A stretch of 8,058 nucleotides of DNA from Clostridia bacterium (GTDB taxonomy: Bacteria; Bacillota_A; Clostridia; Christensenellales; Borkfalkiaceae): NCBI GenBank assembly GCA_017457015.1, contig JAFTIG010000007.1, positions 1 to 8,058 on the forward strand, given 5' to 3'. Positions 1 through 6,319 of this stretch are shown piece after piece. Each line of letters starts with the position of its first letter. Position 1 is the stretch's first letter. Under the pieces are notes generated by a model. That model was given only the letters and a program-made list of their open reading frames with translations. It was not told the DNA's origin and ran no database searches. A program made the translations under genes and the position numbers.

Positions 1-2
1 CG

Positions 3-2393
3 GGAACTATGTCGATAGAGATAAATATTCTTGTGGATTATCGCAACGAACTTACAGATAAACTTGACGAACTTTCCGTTAAAAGAGAAAGTCAGTTCAA
101 CGCAAAAGAGCGTGCGGATAAAGCGATAGACGAACTCGATCGTGCCGTTTACGACCTTAAAAACCAAATTGAAGAAAAAGAAGACCAAGTTAGAAACTGT
201 AATGAAGAAGTCGCTAAAGCGGACAACTCCATTTACACGCTAAACTCGGTCGTAACGACACTTGTAACTAAGGACAATTTTTACAAAGCGTTAAAAGACA
301 ATCACGACGGATACGCTCCGGCAGTTAAAAACTTGCTCAATAAAGCAAAGACTAACGGTGAACTAAAGCGTAGGATAAAAGGCGTGGTTGCGGAACTCAT
401 AAAGAGTGATAAAAAGTACGATATAGCGCTTGAAACTGCGCTTGCGGCGGCGGCACAAAACGTAGTTACCGCAACGCCTGACGACGCAAGGTATCTTATC
501 GAGTACTTAAAAGTCAACAAACTCGGCAGAATAACTTTCTTGCCGATTACCAGTGTTAAACCCAGAGAGCAGAGTATTCAAGTAACCAACGCGCTTAACG
601 AACGCGGTGCACTCGGCGTTGCAAACGAACTCGTTAATTACGATAAACAGTATGAAAACGTGATATCTAACCTTCTCGGCAACACGCTGATTGTCGATAC
701 GTTAGAAAACGCTACGCGTATTGCGGATAAATACCGCTTTGCGTTTAAAATGGTTACTCTTGACGGTGACGTGTTTACTCCGCAAGGCTCAATGACGGGT
801 GGTTCAAGAAGAACTGATACCGTAGGGCTTTTATCTAGTGATAGAAAGATAGAAGACAACGCGTTAGAACTCAATAAAAAACGTGCGGAAATGGAATCTG
901 TTAAAGCCAAAAAAGTGGAACTCGAAAAATTGCGTGACAAGGCAATGGACGAACTTTCGCTCCTTAACGATATGTATAACGGCAAACGTCAACAAGTACT
1001 AATCGAACGTGAAAAACAGGCGATTGCAGAGAGCGCTCTTTCTGAACTCGGCAAAGAAATAGAAGCGACCACCGATCTTATTGAGGAAGTTAAGGCAAGA
1101 ATTATCGCTATTGACAGCAAATTTGAAGCGGTAGCAAGTGGCGGTAAGAAAGCCGAAGCCGACAGGGTAAGTGCAAAAGAGAGTGCGGATAAGCATCAAC
1201 AAGAATACGACGCGCTTAAAAAAGAGCGCGATTCATTGCTTGCTGAAAGCACGGACGTTCAAGTTAAGATTACCGAACTCAAAGGTAAAATTGCTACCAG
1301 TCACGGCGAAAGTGAACGATTAAAAGGCATGATAGCCGAAGCCGAGCAGAGCAATAAAAAATTAGAAGAAAGTAACGCTGGTGCTGAAGGCATTATTGAA
1401 GAGTTGCGTTTGGATCAGGAAAAAGTTGCACTCACTAAAGAAGAGCAAGACTATATCAACGGTATACGCGATAAGATATCTAATATAGAAAACTACAAGG
1501 CTGATCTACGTGAAAGACTTAATAAAAATGACGAGAAAAAGGCTTTCTTACAAAACGCTATTACCGAACTTTCGGAAAAGAAACACGTTGAAGAACTTGC
1601 TCTTACAAAGATAGATTCCGACCTTGAATATTTACAACAAAGCGTTTGGGAAGATTATCAAGAAACTTACGAAACGGCACAGAAAGTTCGCGAAGAGAAC
1701 TACGACGCGTCTTTCGGTGAACAAGAAATTTCAAGGCTTAGAAGAAAGCGTTCTTCGCTCGGCGCAATCAACGCAACCGCAATAGACGATTGCAAGGCGC
1801 TTAGGGAACGTTACGAAGAGATGACCACGCAAAAGGAAGATCTAGAAAAGGCGGAAAAAGACCTTAAAGAAGCGATCGATAAGATTAAAGGCGAAATGCT
1901 TACGCAGTTTGATGCGGGCTTTACTACCATTAACGAAAACTTCCAAAGAATATTCAAAGAACTTTTCGGTGGTGGCAGAGCAATGCTTCAAATGGATTAT
2001 ACGGGCGTCGAAGACAGGCTAGAAGCAGGCGTAGAAATCGTTGCCGAACCACCGGGAAAAAAATTGCAAAAACTTTCACTTCTCTCTGGTGGCGAAAAGG
2101 CGCTTACGGCTATTGCAATATTGTTTGCAATATTAAAACTCCGTCCAAAGCCTTTCTGTGTTCTTGACGAAATCGAAGCGGCTCTTGACGAAGCAAACGT
2201 AGATAGGTTTGCAAGATATCTAAAGAAATTTAGTCAAGAAACGCAATTTATCGTAATCACGCACAGAAAGCCGACTATGGAACTTGCAGACGCGCTTTTC
2301 GGCGTAACTATGCAAGAAAAGGGCGTATCAAAAACGGTATCCGTTAAACTTGCAGACGTAGCGGAACTTACTGGCGATCAAACTTTGGCATAA
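3..2393 (+). CDS. smc: Chromosome segregation ATPase SMC, C-terminal part (5' truncated by window edge)
   Basis: SMC forms the ATP-driven ring (with ScpA/ScpB) that organises and segregates the chromosome. Residues are counted from the ATG at 9, which is not the real start: the frame stays open to the window edge, and the Walker A head and the first coiled-coil arm are missing. Family members are about 1190 aa, so roughly 400 residues lie upstream. Visible in order are the end of the first coiled-coil arm (1-90), the hinge (about 95-266, from the DGYAPAVKNLL region to LDGDVFTPQGSMTGGS), the long charged returning coiled coil (about 270-600), and the C-terminal ATPase head. The head carries the ABC signature LSGGEK (692-697), Walker B FCVLDE (716-721, catalytic E721), the D-loop ALDEAN and the switch histidine H752 in ITHRK. 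Head motifs and hinge look intact. ftsY follows after 16 bp, so co-transcription is likely. A RecN or Rad50 identity is excluded by the hinge and the VTMQEKGVSK tail. Confidence 0.97.
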   Translation, partial: GTMSIEINILVDYRNELTDKLDELSVKRESQFNAKERADKAIDELDRAVYDLKNQIEEKEDQVRNCNEEVAKADNSIYTLNSVVTTLVTKDNFYKALKDNHDGYAPAVKNLLNKAKTNGELKRRIKGVVAELIKSDKKYDIALETALAAAAQNVVTATPDDARYLIEYLKVNKLGRITFLPITSVKPREQSIQVTNALNERGALGVANELVNYDKQYENVISNLLGNTLIVDTLENATRIADKYRFAFKMVTLDGDVFTPQGSMTGGSRRTDTVGLLSSDRKIEDNALELNKKRAEMESVKAKKVELEKLRDKAMDELSLLNDMYNGKRQQVLIEREKQAIAESALSELGKEIEATTDLIEEVKARIIAIDSKFEAVASGGKKAEADRVSAKESADKHQQEYDALKKERDSLLAESTDVQVKITELKGKIATSHGESERLKGMIAEAEQSNKKLEESNAGAEGIIEELRLDQEKVALTKEEQDYINGIRDKISNIENYKADLRERLNKNDEKKAFLQNAITELSEKKHVEELALTKIDSDLEYLQQSVWEDYQETYETAQKVREENYDASFGEQEISRLRRKRSSLGAINATAIDDCKALRERYEEMTTQKEDLEKAEKDLKEAIDKIKGEMLTQFDAGFTTINENFQRIFKELFGGGRAMLQMDYTGVEDRLEAGVEIVAEPPGKKLQKLSLLSGGEKALTAIAILFAILKLRPKPFCVLDEIEAALDEANVDRFARYLKKFSQETQFIVITHRKPTMELADALFGVTMQEKGVSKTVSVKLADVAELTGDQTLA

Positions 2394-2409
2394 AACTTAA
2401 AGGACTATT

Positions 2410-3306
2410 ATGGGATTATTCAGTAAACTTAAAGCGGTGCTCTCAAAAACCCGCGACGGCATATCAAAAAAACTTAACGAACTTTTTGCTAAAAATAAAC
2501 TTGGAGAAGAGTTCTATGAAGAACTTGAAGATATTTTAATATCGGCGGACGTTTCGGTTAAAACTACTATGGAAATAGTTGATGAAATCCGAGACGTTGC
2601 CATTAAAGAAAAATGTAAGGATAAAGAGTACGTTATCGAACTTTTGAAAAAAGAACTTTTCGATACTCTTGACTATGCAGACGCGCTTGAAATCAAAAAA
2701 CCTGCAGTAATTATGGTCGTGGGTGTTAACGGAGTAGGCAAAACTACCACTATCGGTAAACTTGCAAACAAATTCGTGAAAGAAAAAAAGAGCGTTACCA
2801 TTGCGGCGGCAGATACTTTCCGTGCGGCGGCAGCAGACCAACTTACCGTTTGGGCGGATAGAGCAAAGGTAAGAATAATAAAGCACTCTGAAGGTGCAGA
2901 CGCATCTGCAGTAGTGTTTGACGCTATCGGCTCTGTAAAAGCAAAAAATACTGATATTCTGATTATTGACACGGCTGGTAGACTTCACGTTAAATCTAAC
3001 CTTATGGAAGAACTTAAAAAGATGGATAGGGTAGTAAAGCGCGAATATCCCGATGCGAACTATTATAAACTCATAGTTTTAGATGCAACTACCGGTCAAA
3101 ACGCTTACAATCAGGTAGAAGTCTTTAACGAAGCGGTAGGTATTGACGGAATAATTTTGACCAAACTTGACGGCACTGCAAAAGGCGGTTTTATAATCTC
3201 TTTATCTTACGAATTAGAAGTTCCCGTATGCTACGTCGGTACGGGCGAAAAGATAGACGATATAGAAGATTTTGATGCAGAAGAGTTTGTGTCGGCAATC
3301 TTTTAA
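2410..3306 (+). CDS. ftsY: Signal recognition particle receptor GTPase FtsY
   Basis: FtsY is the membrane-associated receptor that docks ribosome-SRP complexes and, with Ffh, hydrolyses GTP to hand nascent chains to the SecYEG translocon. The 298-aa protein has the N domain helical bundle (about 1-90) and the G domain (about 98-298). G1 is GVNGVGKT (105-112), followed by DTFRAAA (135-141), DTAGR (187-191), TKLDG (251-255) and the GTGEKIDDIEDF closing motif (from 277). It is essentially NG only: the long acidic A domain of the E. coli protein is absent, as in many Firmicutes, leaving a short N-terminal helix (MGLFSKLKAVLSK) that may contact the membrane. The ATG at 2410 is supported by AAAGGA at 2399-2404. 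Although Ffh is homologous, it has a C-terminal methionine-rich M domain that is missing here, so the FtsY call is secure. The gene is probably expressed with smc and ends at a hairpin terminator. Confidence 0.98.
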   Translation: MGLFSKLKAVLSKTRDGISKKLNELFAKNKLGEEFYEELEDILISADVSVKTTMEIVDEIRDVAIKEKCKDKEYVIELLKKELFDTLDYADALEIKKPAVIMVVGVNGVGKTTTIGKLANKFVKEKKSVTIAAADTFRAAAADQLTVWADRAKVRIIKHSEGADASAVVFDAIGSVKAKNTDILIIDTAGRLHVKSNLMEELKKMDRVVKREYPDANYYKLIVLDATTGQNAYNQVEVFNEAVGIDGIILTKLDGTAKGGFIISLSYELEVPVCYVGTGEKIDDIEDFDAEEFVSAIF

Positions 3307-3334
3307 TTTCCGTTTTTTAATCGTAAATAAAATA

Positions 3335-3366
3335 TACCCAAAGCAATCTTGCTTTGGGTATTTTAA
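3335..3366. terminator. Bidirectional intrinsic terminator between convergent ftsY and XRE gene
   Basis: The arms TACCCAAAGCA (3335-3345) and TGCTTTGGGTA (3350-3360) form an 11-bp perfect stem with a 4-nt loop. On the plus strand it is followed by TTTTAATATT. On the minus strand the A-rich stretch before the left arm becomes a T-rich run, so the hairpin can stop transcription from both sides. It overlaps the last bases of the minus-strand XRE gene (stop codon at 3363-3365). Confidence 0.85.
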
Positions 3367-3572
3367 TATTCTTTTATGCCTAAAATATAATCGGAACTAA
3401 CTCTTAAAATTTCACAAAGTTTAATAACCATAACTAAGTCGGGCAAAGTTTCTCCGCGTTCCCACTTACTAACGCAAGATTGTTTTACGTTGCAAAGTTT
3501 TGCAAGTTCGCTTTGGTTTAAGTTGTTTTCTTTTCTTGCTTCACGAATTCTTTTACTAATTAAACAGTTCAT
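3363..3572 (-). CDS. Small XRE/Cro-family helix-turn-helix repressor
   Basis: This is a 69-aa single-domain DNA-binding protein of the XRE (HTH_3, lambda Cro-like) family. The sequence from the ATG at 3572 begins MNCLISKRIREARKENN. The helix-turn-helix lies around residues 19-42, with helix 2 near QSELAKLCNV and recognition helix near QSCVSKWERG, then the usual TLPDLVMVIKLCEILRVSSDYILG tail. There is no ligand-binding or protease domain, so it is probably a simple dimeric repressor. The frame can be extended upstream to a TTG at 3623, but that would run through the promoter and operator, so the inner ATG is chosen. No good Shine-Dalgarno sequence precedes it. It is divergent from the lipoprotein gene at 3686 and shares a control region with it, so it most likely represses itself and that neighbour. 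Its biological signal is unknown. Confidence 0.9.
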   Translation of the reverse strand: MNCLISKRIREARKENNLNQSELAKLCNVKQSCVSKWERGETLPDLVMVIKLCEILRVSSDYILGIKEY

Positions 3573-3584
3573 ATAAATTATTAT

Positions 3585-3599
3585 AGTCTTAATAAGAAT
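3585..3599. promoter_or_regulatory. Secondary operator-like site over the XRE -10
   Basis: AGTCTTAATAAGAAT has the same 15-base layout as the core of the main palindrome (AGTCTTGACAAGACT), with one good half-site and one degenerate half-site. It is centred at 3592, 28 bp from the main centre, and overlaps the proposed -10 of the XRE gene. This suits autorepression. Confidence 0.5.
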
Positions 3600-3623
3600 A
3601 TTTTTGCTAAATAGTCTTGACAA
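3595..3623 (-). promoter_or_regulatory. Promoter of the XRE gene
   Basis: Read on the minus strand, TTGTCA (3618-3623) and TATTCT (3595-3600) are separated by 17 bp, a good sigma-A-type promoter. Its -35 overlaps the -35 of the divergent lipoprotein promoter. A competing possibility is the perfect TATAAT at 3580-3585 (minus strand), which has no good -35 but would start transcription at about the ATG, giving a leaderless mRNA. Confidence 0.65.
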
Positions 3624-3631
3624 GACTATTT
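3609..3631. promoter_or_regulatory. Main operator: perfect 23-bp palindrome
   Basis: Two 11-base arms, AAATAGTCTTG and CAAGACTATTT, flank a single central A at 3620 with no mismatch. The palindrome covers the -35 elements of both divergent promoters, so one bound repressor dimer could block both. The likely ligand is the adjacent XRE protein; this is inferred from position and symmetry, not demonstrated. Confidence 0.8.
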
Positions 3632-3645
3632 GTGTGTGCTATAAT
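3617..3645 (+). promoter_or_regulatory. Perfect-consensus promoter of the lipocalin-like lipoprotein gene
   Basis: TTGACA (3617-3622), 17 bp, TATAAT (3640-3645): an exact match to the sigma-A consensus with optimal spacing. Transcription should start near 3652. Such a strong promoter buried in an operator implies that expression is set by repression. An AAAAGGAG ribosome binding site follows at 3671-3678. Confidence 0.85.
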
Positions 3646-3655
3646 TAAACAAAAA

Positions 3656-3670
3656 AGTCTTGGTGAGACT
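3656..3670. promoter_or_regulatory. Secondary operator-like site in the lipoprotein leader
   Basis: AGTCTTGGTGAGACT keeps the AGTCT and AGACT ends of the main palindrome with the same 15-base spacing. It is centred at 3663, 43 bp from the main centre, and sits just downstream of the predicted transcription start, immediately before the ribosome binding site. Repressor bound here would act as a roadblock. Confidence 0.6.
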
Positions 3671-3685
3671 AAAAGGAGTAAACAA

Positions 3686-4090
3686 ATGAAAAAACTTTTA
3701 ACAATTTTGCTTGCGGCAATGTTGTCGCTAACCGTGGTATTTATGACTGCTTGTAAAGATGACGTTACTGGGGTTTATAAGATTCAGTCAATGACGTATT
3801 CAGAAGGGCAGAGCACAATGACGTTTAATATAGGTGATGATATGCCAACGGGTGGTAAATTAACGACAGACTTTCTTAAATTAGAACTTAAAGACGGCGG
3901 AACTTTCGTTATGAGTGGTGAGTTATATGGTAATGACGACACTTTTAGTGGCTCTTGGTCGGTTGACGGTGAAACCTTAAAAATGACTGCGGAAGGAGAA
4001 ACGATTAACGGAAAGATTAAGGATGACGTAATTACTATTTCAGGTTTAGACGGTAGTGATCAAATGACTATCGTATTTAAAAAGGCGTAA
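3686..4090 (+). CDS. Small secreted lipoprotein, lipocalin-like fold
   Basis: This is a predicted 134-aa lipoprotein. The N-terminus MKKLLTILLAAMLSL is a signal peptide with a short basic start and a hydrophobic core, ending in lipobox M20-T-A-C23, so Cys23 would be lipidated and the protein anchored outside the membrane. The mature part starts KDDVTGVYKIQSM and continues as short alternating strands, with ELKDGGTFVMSG, FSGSWSVDGETLKMTAEGETINGKI and a closing MTIVFKKA. This is the pattern of the small lipocalin-like beta-barrel lipoproteins common in gut Firmicutes, whose ligand is generally unknown. The start at 3686 is chosen because AAAAGGAG sits 7 bases upstream; the frame extends to 3617, but that would begin inside the -35. 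The divergent XRE gene probably controls it. I cannot assign a ligand, and the family call rests on pattern recognition only. Confidence 0.88.
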   Translation: MKKLLTILLAAMLSLTVVFMTACKDDVTGVYKIQSMTYSEGQSTMTFNIGDDMPTGGKLTTDFLKLELKDGGTFVMSGELYGNDDTFSGSWSVDGETLKMTAEGETINGKIKDDVITISGLDGSDQMTIVFKKA

Positions 4091-4103
4091 ATATATTTAA
4101 CAA

Positions 4104-4149
4104 AAAGCGGTGACGGAAAAGTTTTCGTCGCCGCTTTAATATATTTTGT
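4104..4149 (+). terminator. Intrinsic terminator of the lipocalin-like lipoprotein gene
   Basis: The arms AAAGCGGTGACG (4104-4115) and CGTCGCCGCTTT (4126-4137) form a 12-bp GC-rich stem with one G-U pair and a 10-nt loop. They are followed by an interrupted T-rich stretch. It begins 14 bases after the stop codon. The A-rich left flank means it could also work weakly in reverse. Confidence 0.8.
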
Positions 4150-4182
4150 CCTTTTGTGTAAATTGTTTGCTTTTTTATATAA

Positions 4183-4210
4183 ATGTTAAATTGTAGTTAT
4201 ATTGTATAAT
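4183..4210 (+). promoter_or_regulatory. Probable promoter of the NahK-like kinase gene
   Basis: A perfect -10 TATAAT lies at 4205-4210. The best -35 at 16-bp spacing, ATGTTA (4183-4188), matches the consensus at only 3 of 6 positions. Transcription would start near 4217. The AAAGGA ribosome binding site is at 4231-4236. Confidence 0.5.
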
Positions 4211-4243
4211 AATGTATATAAAATAAAATCAAAGGAAAATTTT

Positions 4244-5338
4244 ATGTGTGATTTTAATTCAATAATTTCCAACTTTAAGATTGACGGAAAGCTTATCTCT
4301 TGCGAGCGTTACGGTGAAGGTCACATTAACCAAACTTATCTTGCCGTAATAGAAAAGGACGGCAAAACTACCGATTATATTTTACAAAAAATAAACAGCA
4401 GACTTTTTAATCCCGTAGAAAAACTTATGAATAATATCCGTTTGGTTACGGAATTTAATAGGGAGCGTATTAAAAAGGCGGGCGGAAACCCCGATAGAGA
4501 GAGTTTAACTATCGTTTATACAAAAGACGGTAAACCATATTATCATTGTACTGAATGCGACGGGTATTATAGAGTTTATAAATTCATAACCGACGCTATT
4601 GCTTATCAGGTGGTTGAAAAACCCGAACATTTTTATCAAAGCGCGGTTGCGTTTGGTAACTTTGCAAATCTACTTGCCGAGTTTGACGCAACTGAACTTT
4701 ATGAAATTTTACCCAACTTTCACAACACTGTATATCGATTTAAAAATTTCTCCGCATCACTTGAAAAGGATACGGCAGGCAGGGCTAGTAGAGTTCAAAA
4801 AGAGATAAAGTTCGTTTTGGATAGAAAGGAATATTGTTCTAAAATAGTAGATCTTTTAGCAAGTGGACAAATGCCGACTAAAGTTACACACAACGATACG
4901 AAACTCAACAACGTCATGCTCGATAAAGTTACTGGCGAGCCTGTTGCCGTAATCGACCTTGACACCATTATGCCGGGCAGTATTTGTTACGACTTTGGCG
5001 ACAGTATTCGTTTTGGCTGTAATCCTGCCGCTGAAGACGAAAAGGATTTATCTAAAGTAAACTTTGACATAAACCTTTTTGAGCAATACGTTAAGGGGTA
5101 TCTCACCGCTTTAGGCGATAGTATAACCAAGATAGAAAAAGACAATCTCGCTTTCGGTGCAATACTTATGACTTACGAGTGCGGAATGCGCTTTTTAGCG
5201 GACTATCTCGACGGCGATATATACTTCCACACCAAGCGTGAAGGTCACAATTTGGACCGCGCAAGAACGCAGTTTAAATTAATAGAAGATATGGAAAGAT
5301 TATATCCCGAAATGCTTAAAATCGTAAACAAATATTAA
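4244..5338 (+). CDS. nahK: N-acetylhexosamine 1-kinase-like sugar kinase (aminoglycoside phosphotransferase fold)
   Basis: This is a 364-aa cytoplasmic kinase. The sequence resembles, from memory, Bifidobacterium longum NahK/LnpB (about 359 aa), which uses ATP to phosphorylate GlcNAc or GalNAc at the anomeric carbon. Shared features in order are YGEGHINQTYL (23-33, nucleotide loop), YILQKIN (45-51), YRVYKFI (109-115), VTHNDTKLNN (214-223) with the expected catalytic base D218, IDLDTIMPGS (237-246) with metal ligand D240, YDFGDSIRFG (249-258), and ECGMRFLADYLDGDIYF (312-328). Key residues are all present and length is normal. The ATG at 4244 has AAAGGA 7 bases upstream; the longer frame from TTG 4202 overlaps the -10 box. 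In Bifidobacterium the gene sits with lacto-N-biose phosphorylase, but no such partner, epimerase or transporter is in this window, so the exact sugar is uncertain. Homoserine kinase and choline kinase relatives are less similar at these motifs. Confidence 0.85.
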   Translation: MCDFNSIISNFKIDGKLISCERYGEGHINQTYLAVIEKDGKTTDYILQKINSRLFNPVEKLMNNIRLVTEFNRERIKKAGGNPDRESLTIVYTKDGKPYYHCTECDGYYRVYKFITDAIAYQVVEKPEHFYQSAVAFGNFANLLAEFDATELYEILPNFHNTVYRFKNFSASLEKDTAGRASRVQKEIKFVLDRKEYCSKIVDLLASGQMPTKVTHNDTKLNNVMLDKVTGEPVAVIDLDTIMPGSICYDFGDSIRFGCNPAAEDEKDLSKVNFDINLFEQYVKGYLTALGDSITKIEKDNLAFGAILMTYECGMRFLADYLDGDIYFHTKREGHNLDRARTQFKLIEDMERLYPEMLKIVNKY

Positions 5339-5351
5339 GAAACCATAAAAA

Positions 5352-5374
5352 CGCAGTATTCACTGCGCTTTTTT
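5352..5374 (+). terminator. Intrinsic terminator of the NahK-like kinase gene
   Basis: CGCAGT (5352-5357) and ACTGCG (5362-5367) form a 6-bp stem with loop ATTC, followed by C and six Ts (5369-5374). It lies 14 bases after the kinase stop codon. Confidence 0.8.
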
Positions 5375-5404
5375 GCTTTTATGCAACCTTATTATTTAAT
5401 CCGC

Positions 5405-5434
5405 TTGACTTATTAATTTTAGAAAGTGTATACT
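5405..5434 (+). promoter_or_regulatory. Promoter of the second lipoprotein gene
   Basis: TTGACT (5405-5410) and TATACT (5429-5434) are separated by 18 bp, each one mismatch from consensus, with TG directly before the -10. The predicted start is near 5441, just before the ribosome binding site AAGGAG (5444-5449). Confidence 0.7.
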
Positions 5435-5456
5435 TAAATAAAAAAGGAGAAAAATT

Positions 5457-6197
5457 ATGAAGAAACTTTTAATCAAACTTTTGACGATAGTTTTAAGCGC
5501 AGTTTGCTGTTTGGGCTTTATTGCTTGTAACGACGCCGATAACGGCGACGGCGGTAGCGGTGCTTTAACCAAAACTCAATACGCAACGGCGTTTGGTAGC
5601 GCAACGGGGATATGTAAAGACTATCTTACTACACCAGAACCGTCGGCTTTTTCTTTTTCGGTCAGCGATAGTGATTTAACCGAAGTTAACAACCCTATGC
5701 CCGTATACGCTACGATTTGGTTTATGGACTTTTTAAAGAACGTTTGCAATACCGAATCGTTTACTTTAACGGACGGATATGCAGAGTGTGATATTGTTGG
5801 TTACAATTCAAACGGCGGTGCGGAAAATTACAAGATAAGATTTAAAATGTCTTACGAAAAAGCGTCTAAAACTATAAAGTCTTGTGTTTATAGTCAAGAT
5901 TTTACAAACGGCACGCTAATGTATCTTGATTTTACCGTAGTATACGATTTTGAAGCCAACGCACTTACGAGTTTTATAACTAAAGGTTGCATGGGCAGTA
6001 ACGTTGATAGTCAAATGGCAATGTATTTGGATTATCAAAATTCAACGTTAAGAGAACTTAATATGGGTTCAAGCGCATATTTAGAAATGTCAAATGCAAT
6101 GATTGGAGAACTTACCACGCACAACCAAATGACTTTTGGTGAAAATTTGCCCGATTATTCCGTTCAATACAATTCAGCAAATCCGTACTTACAATAA
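5457..6197 (+). CDS. Lipoprotein of unknown family
   Basis: This is a 246-aa predicted lipoprotein that I do not recognise. It has a signal peptide (MKKLLIKLLTIVLSAVCCL) and a lipobox-like F21-I-A-C24, with Phe at -3 being slightly off the usual Leu/Val/Ile. A flexible Asp/Gly-rich linker (NDADNGDGGSG, 25-35) follows. The mature region begins LTKTQYATAF and alternates beta-strand-like segments, for example AECDIVGYNS, NYKIRFKMSYEKASKTIKSCVYS and LMYLDFTVVYDFEANALTSFI, ending LPDYSVQYNSANPYLQ. It holds five further cysteines (53, 97, 111, 143, 178), so disulfides are possible. There is no transmembrane segment after the signal and no catalytic motif I can name. AAGGAG at 5444-5449 with 7-base spacing fixes the start. 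The gene has its own promoter, so it looks like a single-gene unit rather than part of an operon with the kinase. It could be a surface-associated or substrate-sensing protein, but that would be a guess. Confidence 0.88.
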   Translation: MKKLLIKLLTIVLSAVCCLGFIACNDADNGDGGSGALTKTQYATAFGSATGICKDYLTTPEPSAFSFSVSDSDLTEVNNPMPVYATIWFMDFLKNVCNTESFTLTDGYAECDIVGYNSNGGAENYKIRFKMSYEKASKTIKSCVYSQDFTNGTLMYLDFTVVYDFEANALTSFITKGCMGSNVDSQMAMYLDYQNSTLRELNMGSSAYLEMSNAMIGELTTHNQMTFGENLPDYSVQYNSANPYLQ

Positions 6198-6219
6198 TTG
6201 TAAAAGTGCGTAAAAACGC

Positions 6220-6248
6220 TTGACAAGTGCAACGAATATCTATATAAT
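6220..6248 (+). promoter_or_regulatory. Perfect-consensus promoter upstream of ylxM-ffh
   Basis: TTGACA (6220-6225), 17 bp, TATAAT (6243-6248): exact sigma-A consensus with ideal spacing. The start would fall near 6255, at the foot of a hairpin. It is the only clear promoter for ylxM-ffh in the window, but any transcript must first pass that terminator-like structure. Confidence 0.85.
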
Positions 6249-6251
6249 ATC

Positions 6252-6290
6252 AAGGTGTAAAGCATTTTTGTTTTACACCTTTACTTTTTT
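6252..6290 (+). terminator. Terminator-like hairpin directly at the promoter start site
   Basis: AAGGTGTAAA (6252-6261) and TTTACACCTT (6272-6281) form a 10-bp perfect stem with a 10-nt loop, followed by TACTTTTTT. It could be the terminator of the upstream lipoprotein gene (stop at 6197), an attenuator for ylxM-ffh, or, because the predicted start lies at the stem's base, a 5' stabilising hairpin. Only about 8 stem pairs would be present in RNA starting at 6254 or 6255. Confidence 0.65.
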
Positions 6291-6319
6291 CGTCATCCTT
6301 AGCGTAGCCGAAGGATCTC
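6291..6319. repeat. REP-like short palindrome in the ylxM leader
   Basis: CGTCATCCTTAGCG followed by TAGCCGAAGGATCTC resembles a family of short dispersed palindromes seen in many bacterial genomes, with a general form like GTCATCCTGAGCG...GAAGGATCTC (recalled, not searched). ATCCTT (6295-6300) pairs with AAGGAT (6311-6316) around a loop with GC/GC inner pairing. Only one copy is in the window, so dispersal across the genome is not shown here. Confidence 0.55.

Noticed and set aside
2536..2988. 150-codon open frame on the minus strand inside ftsY
   Set aside because: It lies fully antisense to the conserved FtsY G domain, has no ribosome binding site or promoter that I can see, and its translation has no recognisable domain. 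The same holds for the shorter antisense frames within smc and ffh.
3617..3685. Longer start for the lipocalin-like lipoprotein (TTG at 3617)
   Set aside because: It would begin inside the -35 box and put 23 residues before a clean signal peptide. The ATG at 3686 has an ideal ribosome binding site.
4202..4243. Longer start for the NahK-like kinase (TTG at 4202)
   Set aside because: It overlaps the TATAAT -10 box and adds residues not found in the family. The ATG at 4244 has AAAGGA at good spacing.
6219..6227. Possible fourth XRE operator: CTTGACAAG in the ylxM-ffh promoter, shared with the core of the 23-bp palindrome
   Set aside because: The shared 9-mer is mostly the TTGACA consensus itself, and the flanking bases do not continue the AGTCT/AGACT symmetry. 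Chance is the simpler explanation.
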